From Nonomuraea turkmeniaca (GTDB lineage Bacteria > Actinomycetota > Actinomycetes > Streptosporangiales > Streptosporangiaceae): a DNA stretch of 44,327 nucleotides. The DNA lies in contig NZ_VCKY01000067.1 of the NCBI RefSeq assembly GCF_005889735.1, forward strand, positions 1-44,327, written 5' to 3'. Positions 31,414-39,323 of this stretch are shown here, piece by piece (the stretch's first letter is position 1; each line of letters opens with the position of its first letter). The notes beneath the pieces were generated by a model. The model saw only the letters and a list, made by a program, of their open reading frames with translations, was not told where the DNA came from and did not search any database. Made by a program: the position numbers and the translations under genes.

Positions 31414-31444
31414 TTGAGCCTCACGCCGCGTGAGGCTTTAGCGT
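31414..31444 (+). promoter_or_regulatory. MerR-type promoter with perfect palindrome, leaderless
   Basis: TTGAGC (31414-31419) and TAGCGT (31439-31444) are separated by 19 bases, the long spacing typical of MerR-activated promoters. The spacer is filled by the palindrome AGCCTCACGC-C-GCGTGAGGCT (31417-31437). The -10 ends 7 bases before ATG 31452, so the message should begin at the start codon. No MerR gene is adjacent. Confidence 0.65.
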
Positions 31445-31451
31445 CCAGGCC

Positions 31452-32312
31452 ATGGAATTCGTGATTCACGACACGCTCACGGCGATGGCCGAGCTGCTCG
31501 AGGGGCCGCTGGAGGACCGGCCCGGCGCGCTGCGGGAGATGCTGGCGCCCATGCGCGCGGCGATCCCCGTGCCGGGCGACATCGTCGACATCCACCACCA
31601 GGGTGGCGGCTTCCGCGTCGACGCCGACGACCCGCGGTACCTGCCCGCCGTGCGGCGCATGATCGAGGCCGACGTGCTCGGGCAGGTGCGGCACGAGCTG
31701 GAACGTGCCTCGGAAGCGCTGCGGGAGGCCAAGCAGGCCGACTCGCTGCAGGTCATGTTCGTCATGGGCAACCCCGGCAACGAGCACCTGATGAACGTCG
31801 CCGGCGGCTACTACGGCATGGGCGGCTCACCCGGCTGGCTGTACCTGCTGGCCTGGCCGTCGGAGGAGGTGATCGGCAGGATCGCGCACTGCGCCGTGCA
31901 CGAGTTCCACCACAACGTGCGTTTCAGCAACGTGGAGTGGAACCCGGTCACGGTGACGGTGGGCGAGCACGTGGTGGCCGAGGGGCTGGCCGAGGCGTTC
32001 GTGCGGGAGCTGTCGGGGCCCTCGGCCATGGGGCCGTGGTCGTCGATGGTGACGGGGGAGGAGTTCGACCGGGCGTACGAGCTGATCATGGCGGACTTCG
32101 ACCTGGCGGGGATGCAGAACACGCCGGCGTACGTGCTGGGGGACAGCGCCGTGCGGAACTTCGGGCAGGAGCCTCGCGGCATTCCCGACATGGCGGGATA
32201 CGCGGTGGGGCTGCGGCTCGTCGACCGCGCTCTGGCCGCCACCGGCCTGACCGCCGCCGAGGCCACCCTGTTGCCGGCGGCGGAGATCCTGCGCCGGGCC
32301 GGCATCCGCTGA
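31452..32312 (+). CDS. DUF2268-type putative zinc metalloprotease
   Basis: This 286-residue protein has the HExxH zinc motif in CAVHEFHHNVRFSN (His150, Glu151, His154). A second acidic helix, VVAEGLAEAFVREL (about 175-188), could give the third ligand; this layout is that of DUF2268 putative proteases. Upstream are DTLTAMAELLEGPLEDRPG and a region with GYYGMGGSPGWLYLLAWPSE; the end is YAVGLRLVDRALAATGLTAA. No signal peptide is seen, so it should be cytoplasmic. It has its own MerR-type promoter and no Shine-Dalgarno sequence. Natural substrates are unknown. Confidence 0.82.
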   Translation: MEFVIHDTLTAMAELLEGPLEDRPGALREMLAPMRAAIPVPGDIVDIHHQGGGFRVDADDPRYLPAVRRMIEADVLGQVRHELERASEALREAKQADSLQVMFVMGNPGNEHLMNVAGGYYGMGGSPGWLYLLAWPSEEVIGRIAHCAVHEFHHNVRFSNVEWNPVTVTVGEHVVAEGLAEAFVRELSGPSAMGPWSSMVTGEEFDRAYELIMADFDLAGMQNTPAYVLGDSAVRNFGQEPRGIPDMAGYAVGLRLVDRALAATGLTAAEATLLPAAEILRRAGIR

Positions 32313-32406
32313 CCAGCGCGCGAGTCCGGCCGCCTCCCCTTCCCAAGGGACCTGTGCCGGAGCACGGCGTGGTGGAGGACCGCGGGCAGGTCGTGGTGAC
32401 GTGCGG

Positions 32407-32466
32407 CTATCGGGGTGAGACGAAGCCCGACTCGTAGGCCGCGATCACGGCCTGGGTGCGGTCGCG
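32407..32466 (-). pseudogene. last 19 codons of a LuxR-type response regulator
   Basis: The minus strand reads RDRTQAVIAAYESGFVSPR and a stop. This is the characteristic C-terminal end of NarL-type response regulators (the recognition and dimer helices followed by a short tail). Nothing else of the regulator remains. Immediately upstream the sequence becomes the histidine kinase, in another frame. Confidence 0.7.
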
Positions 32467-33053
32467 CGCATGGCGGCCAGGGCGCTCCTGGCAGTGGCGG
32501 GGTCGTGGTCGAGTACCTGGCCGGCGGCCGCGGCCCGCAGGGTGACGACGCTCAGCGCGTGCCCCACCGAGTCGTGCAGCTCGCGGGCCAGCCGGTTGCG
32601 TTCGGCGAGCGTACGGGCGTGCTCCTCGGCGGCGGCCAGCCGCTCGGACGGGGTGGGGCCGAGCAGGACGGGCGCGAGCCGGGCCAGCAGCGCGCCCGCC
32701 CCCGCCGCCATCGCGACCAGCGCCGCCAGCAGCGCGAGCCCGCCCACTGCCCACAGGGCCGCCACCCACCCGGGCGTGACCATGAACCCGAGCACCACCA
32801 CCGGCCCGCCGATGAACGGCAACACGAGCGTGTAGACCGTGAACGGCACGATCGCCAGCGTGAACCCGCTGACCACACCGCCCACGGCCAGCTGCAGCGT
32901 GAACCAGGCGGCCGTGCGCCGCCGTTCCTGCCAGGACCGGCGGTCCGGCTGCCGTGGCGGCGCCTCCACGCGCGCCCCCAGCAGGCCCTGCGCCGCGTTC
33001 ACCTCCAGTCCGCGCACCGGCAGGAACAGCCCGGTCACGGCCACGACGGGCAA
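32445..33053 (-). pseudogene. NarL-type sensor histidine kinase fragment, truncated at both ends
   Basis: About 200 residues remain: part of a membrane sensor domain (LAVGGVVSGFTLAIVPFTVY and further helices to about residue 130), a short linker, and the dimerisation/phospho-acceptor helix LAERNRLARELHDSVGHALS with His160. The sequence breaks off after ATARSALAAM, before the rest of the helix and the whole ATP-binding domain. The first membrane helices are also missing. Its 3' break joins the response-regulator tail, and its 5' break joins a ClpP fragment on the other strand, so it lies between two rearrangement endpoints. It cannot be a working kinase. Confidence 0.8.
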
Positions 33054-33058
33054 CCGCG

Positions 33059-33448
33059 ATGGCCGCCATGTACGACACGATGCAGTTCGTCCGGCCGGAG
33101 ATCCACACGGTCTGCATCGGTGAGGCGGCCTCGGCGGCCGCCGTGCTGCTGGCGGCGGGCACGCCGGGCAAGCGGGGCGCGCTCCCGCACGCCCGGGTGC
33201 TGCTGCACGAGCCGTACGCCGAGGGCGGGCGCGGGCAGGGCAGCGACCTGGAGATCCACGCCAGGGAGATCCTGCGGATGCGTGACCAGCAGGAGGAGAT
33301 CTTGTCCCGGCACACGGGACGGTCGCCGTTGGAGATCAGGAAGGACATCCAACGGGATCGCATCTTCACGGCGGAGCAGGCGCGATCCTACGGGCTGGTG
33401 GACGACATCTACGCCTCGAGGAAGCGCGCTCTCGCCCCGGCCCACTGA
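33059..33448 (+). pseudogene. ClpP-like serine protease fragment, N-terminus missing
   Basis: From ATG 33059 the product matches the C-terminal two thirds of ClpP: MYDTMQFVRPEIHTVCIGEA followed by ASAAAVLLAAGTPGKR. The catalytic triad is seen as Ser25, His50 (VLLHEPYAEGG) and Asp100 (QRDRIFTAEQA), with spacing 25 and 50 as in real ClpP. The first part of the fold, including the axial loops and early strands (roughly 70-90 residues), is absent; upstream DNA belongs to the histidine kinase fragment. It might still be translated from ATG 33059 but should not assemble normally. A strong terminator follows. Confidence 0.8.
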
Positions 33449-33463
33449 TCCCGTTCCTCCGCT

Positions 33464-33500
33464 GAAAGGCGGCGCGCCTCTCCCGGCCGCGCCGCCTTTC
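33464..33500 (+). terminator. hairpin terminator after the ClpP fragment
   Basis: A perfect 13-base stem, GAAAGGCGGCGCG (33464-33476) with CGCGCCGCCTTTC (33488-33500), and an 11-base loop lie 16 bases after the ClpP stop. Confidence 0.8.
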
Positions 33501-33720
33501 CCCGTGCCGCCAGGGGTGGGAGCCCGGTAGCCGGCGCCGTCGTTGCCGGCCGGTGGCTCGGTGAGCCGCTGTCGTGGCACGGGACGAATGGCCGGCGAGC
33601 TGCATGGGGCGCGCCCAGCTCCTTGCCCGATCGTCGTCGGGTGAGATGTCCGGCGTGGTGGCGCGGCCGTTCGGTGTTCGATCCCGCGGCCGATCTACTC
33701 AGGGGTCCGGAGCGGGTATG

Positions 33721-33967
33721 ACAGGGGCGACGGATCGTTCGACGGCGTGGGTGCGTACCCTGCCGGAGGATCCCAGCGGTATCTGGCGTGACATTGTCGT
33801 CCGCCGCCGTCCCGTTCACGTCCACCACTACCGTGACCGTCTTCGCCGAGGCCTAGGCCGCCGGGGCCGGCATGCCGCCGTTGCGCGGCGGGCTCCGCCT
33901 GGCCGACGTCCAGGCTGCGCGCGGGCCGATGAGCGAGGACCACCTCGCCGAGCAGGAGGTCGCCTGA
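33721..33967 (+). pseudogene. 3' remnant of a ketopantoate reductase-like (ApbA/PanE) gene
   Basis: One frame gives PSGIWRDIVVRRRPV (from about 33769), reminiscent of the C-terminal domain of actinobacterial ketopantoate reductase-like proteins. A different frame continues with VFAEA, a TAG at 33854, then GMPPLRGGLRLADVQAARGP and MSEDHLAEQEVA, ending at TGA 33965-33967. Thus at least one frameshift and one stop interrupt it, and the N-terminal part is missing. The TGA overlaps the ATG of the peptidase gene (TGATG), as expected for a former operon partner. The family assignment is tentative. Confidence 0.45.
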
Positions 33968-35172
33968 TGACCGTGGAGAACGAGGCAGGGGCCGGGGAAC
34001 TGCGTGCCTGGATCGGCGGGCACCGCGCCGACCTGCTCGCCGATCTGGCCGCGTACGTCTCGCTGGAGACGCCCAGTAACGACAAGGCGCTGCTCGACGC
34101 GGGCCTGGACTGGCTCGACGGCTACCTGGAGGCCCGGCTGGGCGCGCCCGCGGCCACCCGGCGGATCGACGGCGGGGTGCTCGGCGACATCGGCGGTCGT
34201 GGGGACGGCGGCGTGTACGGGGACGTCCGCATCAACGACTACCCGGGCCGGGGCGACGCCCCGATCCTGGTCCTGGCCCACTACGACACGGTCTGGCCGG
34301 CCGGGACGCTGCGCGCCTGGCCGTTCACCCTCGACGGAGACCGGGCCACCGGGCCCGGCGTCTTCGACATGAAGGCGGGCCTGGTCCAGCTCGTATGGGC
34401 GCTGCGCGCGCTGGAGGCCGCCGGGCTGCCGCGCCCGCCGCTGCGGCTGCTGCTCAACGGCGACGAGGAGATCGGCAGCCCCGCCTCGCGGCCGCTGATC
34501 GAGGAGGCCGCTCGTGATGTGGCCGCCGTGCTGGTGTTCGAGGCCAGCGCGGACGGGGCGTTGAAGACCGCGCGCAAAGGGGTGGGCATCTTCCACCTGA
34601 CCTTCACCGGGGTGGAGGCGCACGCCGGGCTCGAGCCCACCAAGGGAGCCAGCGCGATCGACGAGCTGGCCCGGGCCGTGCGGTGGCTGCACGACCTGGC
34701 CGACCCGGGCGCGGGCACGACCGTCAACGTGGGCGTCGTCTCGGGCGGCACCGGCTCCAACGTGGTCGCCGGCGCGGCGCGGGCCGAGGCGGACGTGCGC
34801 GTCGCCAGCCGGGCCGAAGCCGAGCGGGTCGACGCCGCTCTGGCAGGCCTGCGACCCCATGATCCCCGGGCGTCCATCGAGGTGCGTGGCGGATGGAACC
34901 GTCCTGTCATGGAACGCGGGCCGGGCACGGCCCGCCTGTTCGCCCTGGCCCGTTCGGTTGCGCTCGACATGGGCCTGGACCTGCGCGAATGCTCGGTCGG
35001 CGGGGCCAGCGACGGCAACTTCACCGCCGCCCTGGGCGTGCCCGTCCTCGACGGCCTGGGCGCCGTCGGCGCCGGGGCGCATGCGCGGCACGAGCACATC
35101 AGCGTCGAGGGCATGATCGAACGTGCCGCGTTGACGGCGGGCATCCTCCGGCTCCTGGCCCTCGAGGGCTGA
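33967..35172 (+). CDS. M20-family metallopeptidase (carboxypeptidase G2-like)
   Basis: This 401-residue di-zinc peptidase or deacylase has metal-site residues in LVLAHYDTVWPAGT (His105, Asp107), GPGVFDMKAG (Asp134), LLNGDEEIGSPASRPL (Glu167-168), FEASADGALKTARKG (Glu192) and a late HARHEHIS. The dimerisation domain carries GVEAHAGLEPTKGASAIDEL. This is the pattern of glutamate carboxypeptidase/CPG2-type enzymes, which cleave C-terminal Glu or acyl amino acids. ATG 33967 overlaps the stop of the upstream remnant. The open frame reaches back to 33574, but that part has no similarity. No signal peptide is seen. Confidence 0.92.
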   Translation: MTVENEAGAGELRAWIGGHRADLLADLAAYVSLETPSNDKALLDAGLDWLDGYLEARLGAPAATRRIDGGVLGDIGGRGDGGVYGDVRINDYPGRGDAPILVLAHYDTVWPAGTLRAWPFTLDGDRATGPGVFDMKAGLVQLVWALRALEAAGLPRPPLRLLLNGDEEIGSPASRPLIEEAARDVAAVLVFEASADGALKTARKGVGIFHLTFTGVEAHAGLEPTKGASAIDELARAVRWLHDLADPGAGTTVNVGVVSGGTGSNVVAGAARAEADVRVASRAEAERVDAALAGLRPHDPRASIEVRGGWNRPVMERGPGTARLFALARSVALDMGLDLRECSVGGASDGNFTAALGVPVLDGLGAVGAGAHARHEHISVEGMIERAALTAGILRLLALEG

Positions 35173-35473
35173 CCGGCCCATCCCCACCGCCCGCCCTACC
35201 GTCGTGTGCGACCCCGCGGCGGGCCACGGCAGGGTCGTGCGCGGTCGTCGCCTCTCTGGATGACGCCCACGCGCTCTCAGGAGGGCGGAGCGCCGCCAGA
35301 TGCCTCGCCGGTGGGACGTGCGCCGGCGTACTGGGACGTGCCCGCCGATGGGCCCGGCGGCGGGCCGATCGGCGTGCGGCCAAGCTTCGGCGCGATGCCG
35401 CCCCTGGTGCCGGGGCGGCGAATGTGACACTTGTACACTCTTGGGGTTTCTTGGGGGAAATCGGGGGAGTGGC
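35173..35473. other. 301-base spacer without a recognisable gene
   Basis: Open frames here look like GC-bias shadows. Near the end, TTGTAC at about 35430 and a GGGGGAG RBS directly before 35474 probably belong to the TauE/SafE gene. Nothing else is supported. Confidence 0.5.
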
Positions 35474-36235
35474 GTGCCGCTGGAGCAGGTCCTGGTGTTG
35501 CTGGTCGCAGCGGCAGGCGCCGGGTGGGTCGATGCCGTCGTGGGCGGTGGCGGGCTGTTGCAGCTGCCCGCCATCATGATCACGGGGATGCCGACCGTCG
35601 AGGCGATGGCCACCAACAAGCTGTCGTCCGTCTTCGGCACCACGTCGGCCGCCGTCGCCTACGCCCGCTCCACCAAGGTCGACCGCCAGGTGGCGATCCC
35701 GGGCGCGGGAATGGCCGTGCTGAGCGCGGGCCTGGGGGCGTGGGCCGCGGCGGCGATCTCGGCCGAGGTGCTGCGGCCCGCCGTCATGGTGGTGCTGCTG
35801 GCGGTGGCGGCGTTCGTGACGTTGCGCCCGTCCTTCGGGTCGGTGCCGCAGCCGCACCTGCGCACCGGCGCCAGGGTGGTGGCCGCGGTGGCGGTCGCCG
35901 GAGTGGGGATCGCCTTCTACGACGGCATCATGGGACCGGGCACGGGAACGTTCCTGATCATCGCCTTCACCACCATCCTCGGGCTGGACTTCGTCTCGGC
36001 GTCGGCCTCCGCGAAGATCATCAACATCGGGACGAACGTGGGCGCGCTGGTGGTGTTCGGGTTGCAGGGGCACGTGCAGTGGGCGCTGGGCCTCGGGATG
36101 GCGGTGTGCAATGTGGCCGGCGCCCAGGTCGGCGCGCGGATGGCGCTCAAGCGGGGCACCGCCTTCGTACGGATCGTGCTGCTGTGCGTCGTGGCGGCGA
36201 TGGTGGTCAGGCTCGGCTGGCAACAATTCGCCTGA
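35474..36235 (+). CDS. TauE/SafE-family membrane protein (putative sulfite/anion exporter)
   Basis: This 253-residue protein has about eight membrane helices. The paired TauE/SafE glycine motifs are visible as GWVDAVVGGGGLLQLPAIMI, with ATNKLSSVFGTTSAAVAYAR, in the first half, and YDGIMGPGTGTFLIIAFTTI, with ASAKIINIGTNVGALVVF, in the second. GTG 35474 is preceded by GGGGGAG and gives VPLEQVLVLLVAAAGAG; a longer frame to 35300 lacks similarity. Family members move sulfite, sulfoacetate or similar anions out of the cell. No sulfur-metabolism neighbour helps to fix the substrate. Confidence 0.92.
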   Translation: MPLEQVLVLLVAAAGAGWVDAVVGGGGLLQLPAIMITGMPTVEAMATNKLSSVFGTTSAAVAYARSTKVDRQVAIPGAGMAVLSAGLGAWAAAAISAEVLRPAVMVVLLAVAAFVTLRPSFGSVPQPHLRTGARVVAAVAVAGVGIAFYDGIMGPGTGTFLIIAFTTILGLDFVSASASAKIINIGTNVGALVVFGLQGHVQWALGLGMAVCNVAGAQVGARMALKRGTAFVRIVLLCVVAAMVVRLGWQQFA

Positions 36236-36331
36236 GGCGCATCTGGGCGGCCGATTGTTGCTCGAGCGCGCCGCGGTGGTCGACAGCCCTCACGCCACCC
36301 ACCTGCGATTCAGGGTGATCCGTTGAGGAGG

Positions 36332-37474
36332 TCAGCCCACGGGCTCGGCCGCGCGCGTCCGCAGAGCGGTGGCGGTCAAGGCCACGAAGGCGGCCAGCAG
36401 CGCCGGGATGGCCAGCGCCCGTGGCAGCCCGGCCACCTCGCCGGCGGCCCCGATGAACACGGGCCCCGACAGGAACCCCAGGTAGCCGATGGACGCCACC
36501 CGTGCCAGCGCCCGCCCGGCGAACGCCGGGTCCCGATGCCCCGCGGCCGAGAACACCTGTGGCACGATGCACGACAGTCCCGCCCCGAAGCAGCCGAACC
36601 CGGCCACACCCGCCAGCGGATGCCCGCCGAGCAGCGCCACCCCCAGCCCGGCGGCGGCCAGCAGCCCGCAGCAGCGCACCAGCGGCACCGGCCCGAACCT
36701 GGCCGCCAGCCGGTCTCCCGCCAGCCGGCCCGCGGTCATCATGAGGGCGAACGCGGCGTACCCGGCGGCGGCGAACCCCGGCGAGGCGCCCAGGTCCTCG
36801 TGCAGGTAGACCGAGCTCCAGTCGGCCGCCGCCCCCTCGCCCACCAGGCAGCAGAACGCCAGCACGCCCAGGAACAGGGTCCCCTTGGGCAGCCCCGCCC
36901 GGCCCGCCGAGGTCGCGGCGCCAGAGGGGGCCGGCCGCAGCGCCCACCGCGCCGCCCACCACGCGAGCGCCGCGATGACCAGCCCCACGGTCCAGAACGT
37001 GGCCGCGGGCGTCAGCGCGAGATGCGCGAACAGGCCGCCGGTGGTGGCCCCGGCGAACCCGCCGATGCTGAAGACGGCGTGGAACGACGACATGACCGGC
37101 CGCCCGCAGGCCCGCTCGACCTCGACGGCGTTGGCGTTCATGGCCACGTCCAGCACCCCGTGCGCGATCCCGAACAGCAGCAGTGTCGCGGCCAGCACGC
37201 CGAGGTCCGGCGCGTACGCGGCCGGGACCAGCGCCAGCCCCTGCACCAGGGCCGCGGGGATCATCACGCGGTGGCTGCCGTGCCGGTCCACCAGGCGGCC
37301 GACCGCCGTCATGCCGATCATCGCGCCGGCGGCGATGGCCAGCAGGGCGAGGCTGAACTGGCCTTCGCCGAGCCCGAGCCGTTCCTTGACGGCGGGGATG
37401 CGCGCGGTCCACGTGCCGATGGCCGCGCCCGCCAGGAAGAACAGCAGGGAGACGGCCGTGCGCTCGCGCCCCAT
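36332..37474 (-). CDS. MFS transporter (YbjJ-like)
   Basis: This 12-helix MFS protein of 380 residues begins MGRERTAVSLLFFLAGAAIG, then TWTARIPAVKERLGLGEGQF, the YbjJ-type opening. The loop motif GRLVDRHGSHRVMI and HAVFSIGGFAGATTGGLFAH are visible. ATG 37474 has a good GGGGAAGG in front; GTG 37498, overlapping the DeoR stop as GTGA, is the alternative and would add eight residues. Placed directly behind a DeoR-type regulator, it likely imports or exports a sugar-like compound under that regulator's control. Substrate unknown. Confidence 0.9.
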   Translation of the reverse strand: MGRERTAVSLLFFLAGAAIGTWTARIPAVKERLGLGEGQFSLALLAIAAGAMIGMTAVGRLVDRHGSHRVMIPAALVQGLALVPAAYAPDLGVLAATLLLFGIAHGVLDVAMNANAVEVERACGRPVMSSFHAVFSIGGFAGATTGGLFAHLALTPAATFWTVGLVIAALAWWAARWALRPAPSGAATSAGRAGLPKGTLFLGVLAFCCLVGEGAAADWSSVYLHEDLGASPGFAAAGYAAFALMMTAGRLAGDRLAARFGPVPLVRCCGLLAAAGLGVALLGGHPLAGVAGFGCFGAGLSCIVPQVFSAAGHRDPAFAGRALARVASIGYLGFLSGPVFIGAAGEVAGLPRALAIPALLAAFVALTATALRTRAAEPVG

Positions 37475-37494
37475 CGGGCCTTCCCCTAAGCGTC

Positions 37495-38265
37495 TCACCC
37501 GGCCTCCCCGCCGACGGCCACTTCCCTGACGGTCACGCCCGCCGCCACCAGCGCGTCACGTTGCTCGCGCGGGATGCCGGAGTCGGTCACCACCACGTCC
37601 AGCCGCGAGATCGGGCAGACCGCGCCGAAGGCCGTACGGGAGAACTTGCCGGAGTCGCACACCACGATCACCCGCCGGGCCGCGGCGATGGCCGCCTGTT
37701 TGACCGCGACCTCGGGCAGGTCGTGCGCCGTCAGTCCCTGCTCGGCCGACAGCCCGCAGCAGCCGATCACCGCCGTGTCGAACCGCAGCGCCTTGATGGA
37801 GCTCTCGGTCAGCGGCCCCATGACGTTCAGCTCGCCTTTGCGCACCTCGCCGCCGGGCAGCACCAGCCGCACCCGCGGCGCGGCGGCCAGCAGCGACACC
37901 GGCTGCAGGGCCAGTGGCAGCACGGTCAGCCGGCGATCGGCCAGCGCGCGGGCCACCTCCAGGGCGGTCGTGCCGCCGTCCAGCACCACCGCCTCCCCGT
38001 CGGCGAGCAGGGCGGCCACCTCGACGCCGATGCGCCGCTTGGCCTCCACCGCCTCGCGCTCGCGCACGCCGAACGGCGGCTCCTCGCCGCGCAGCAGCAG
38101 CGACAGCGCGCCGCCCCTGACCCGGCGCACCACGCCCTGCTGGGCGAGCTCGTCCAGGTCACGCCTGATCGTCATCTCCGACACGCCGTGTTCGGCGGCA
38201 AGCTCGGCGACCGTGACGCTGTCCTGGGCGCGCAACGCGTTCATGATAGAGCGCAAACGTTCCAC
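37495..38265 (-). CDS. DeoR/GlpR-family transcriptional regulator
   Basis: The N-terminal DeoR HTH (SVTVAELAAEHGVSEMTIRR, DLDELAQQGVVRRVRGGAL) is followed by a DeoRC sugar-phosphate sensing domain with VVLDGGTTALEVARAL and FDTAVIGCCGLSAEQGLTAH, then IVVCDSGKFSRTAFG. GTG 38265 (VERLRSIMNAL) best fits family N-termini; the frame is open much further but only as shadow. At 256 aa it is of normal length. It is co-transcribed with the MFS gene and divergent from the WYL regulator with 43 bases between starts. Members usually repress sugar catabolic genes and respond to a sugar phosphate. Confidence 0.92.
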   Translation of the reverse strand: MERLRSIMNALRAQDSVTVAELAAEHGVSEMTIRRDLDELAQQGVVRRVRGGALSLLLRGEEPPFGVREREAVEAKRRIGVEVAALLADGEAVVLDGGTTALEVARALADRRLTVLPLALQPVSLLAAAPRVRLVLPGGEVRKGELNVMGPLTESSIKALRFDTAVIGCCGLSAEQGLTAHDLPEVAVKQAAIAAARRVIVVCDSGKFSRTAFGAVCPISRLDVVVTDSGIPREQRDALVAAGVTVREVAVGGEAG

Positions 38266-38296
38266 GTGTTCATACAAACACAATCCATGTGCGCAA

Positions 38297-38302
38297 TACA
38301 AT
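38297..38302 (+). promoter_or_regulatory. -10 element of the WYL regulator gene, probably leaderless
   Basis: TACAAT fits TANNNT and ends 7 bases before ATG 38309, and there is no RBS. The short divergent spacer is AT-rich, and on the minus strand it holds two similar ATTGTxTTG elements (direct repeats) that could bind the DeoR protein. Confidence 0.45.
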
Positions 38303-38308
38303 GACCAT

Positions 38309-39280
38309 ATGCGCGCCAGCCGCTTGCTCTCCCTCCTCCTGTTGCTGCAGACGCGCGGCCGCATGACCGCGCCCGAGCTGTCCGCCGAGCTGGAGGTGTC
38401 GGTCCGTACGGTCTACCGCGACGTGGAGGCGCTGTCGGCGGCCGGTGTGCCGGTCTACGCCGATCGCGGGCCCACGGGCGGATACCAGCTGCTGGACGGC
38501 TACCGCACCAGGCTCACCGGGCTGACCGCCGAGGAGGCGTCGTCGTTGTTCCTGGCGGGGCTGCCGGGGCCGGCGGCCGAGCTGGGGCTGGCCGAGGTGG
38601 CGGCCACCGCTGAGCTGAAGCTGCTGGCCGCGCTGCCGCCCGAGCCGCGCTCGCACGCCTCGCGCATCCGGGAGCGCTTCCTGCTGGACGTGCCCAGCTG
38701 GTACCGCTCGGGCGACGACGTGCCGCATCTGAGCGAGGTGGCCGAGGCGGTGTGGGAGCAGCGGCCGCTGCACATGACCTACCGGCGCTGGGGGCAGCAG
38801 GAGGTCGACCGGGTGATCCACCCGTACGGGCTGGTGCTCAAGGCCGGCTCCTGGTATCTGGTGGCCGCGCCGCCGGGGGCCTCGCCGCGCACGTACCGGG
38901 TGGCGCGCATCCTGACGCTGGAGACGCTGCCGGGGCGTTTCCCGCGGCCGGAGGGGTTCGAGCTGACGGCGTTCTGGAGTGCGTACGCCAAGGAGTTCCG
39001 CGAGCGGATGTACACCGCCGAGGCCGTCGTCAAGCTCGCCCCGGGGCGGGAGGAGCTGCTGGCGTACACGATGGGCCGCGATGTCGTCGACGCCGCGCTG
39101 GCCGCGGCCGGCGAGCCCGACCCGGAGGGCTGGGTGACGCTCACCGTGCCGGTCGAGTCGATCACGCACGCGCGCTGGCTGCTGCTGCGCATGGGGGCCG
39201 ACGTCGAGGTGCTGGAGCCGCCCGAGCTGCGGGCGCTGATGCGCGAGGCGGTCGCCGAGCTGGGCAAGCTCTACGGCTGA
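38309..39280 (+). CDS. YafY/PafC-type WYL-domain transcriptional regulator
   Basis: This 323-residue regulator has an N-terminal HTH_11 domain (SRLLSLLLLLQTRGRMTAPE, ELEVSVRTVYRDVEALSAAG and GPTGGYQLLDGYRTRLTGLT). The central WYL domain carries the motif in GLVLKAGSWYLVAAPP, followed by RTYRVARI, and a C-terminal WCX-type extension ends in LREAVAELGKLYG-like sequence. WYL regulators bind nucleic acids or small ligands and act in DNA-damage response or as local regulators of defence or metabolism. Its neighbours do not tell which. Probably leaderless. Confidence 0.92.
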   Translation: MRASRLLSLLLLLQTRGRMTAPELSAELEVSVRTVYRDVEALSAAGVPVYADRGPTGGYQLLDGYRTRLTGLTAEEASSLFLAGLPGPAAELGLAEVAATAELKLLAALPPEPRSHASRIRERFLLDVPSWYRSGDDVPHLSEVAEAVWEQRPLHMTYRRWGQQEVDRVIHPYGLVLKAGSWYLVAAPPGASPRTYRVARILTLETLPGRFPRPEGFELTAFWSAYAKEFRERMYTAEAVVKLAPGREELLAYTMGRDVVDAALAAAGEPDPEGWVTLTVPVESITHARWLLLRMGADVEVLEPPELRALMREAVAELGKLYG

Positions 39281-39323
39281 AAATCGAGCGAGATTCCCGC
39301 GCCGCTCTGACAGGATCTGCGGC

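Noticed and set aside
31417..31437. Treating the palindrome after the pseudokinase gene as a simple terminator
   Set aside because: It is framed by -35 and -10 hexamers at exactly 19 bases and sits next to a gene without an RBS, which fits a MerR-type promoter better; a dual role is not excluded.
33574..33966. Long N-terminal extension of the M20 peptidase
   Set aside because: The segment has no peptidase similarity and includes the reductase-like remnant; ATG 33967 is the natural start.
35300..35473. N-terminal extension of the TauE/SafE protein
   Set aside because: Arg/Cys-rich shadow sequence; a strong RBS lies directly before GTG 35474.
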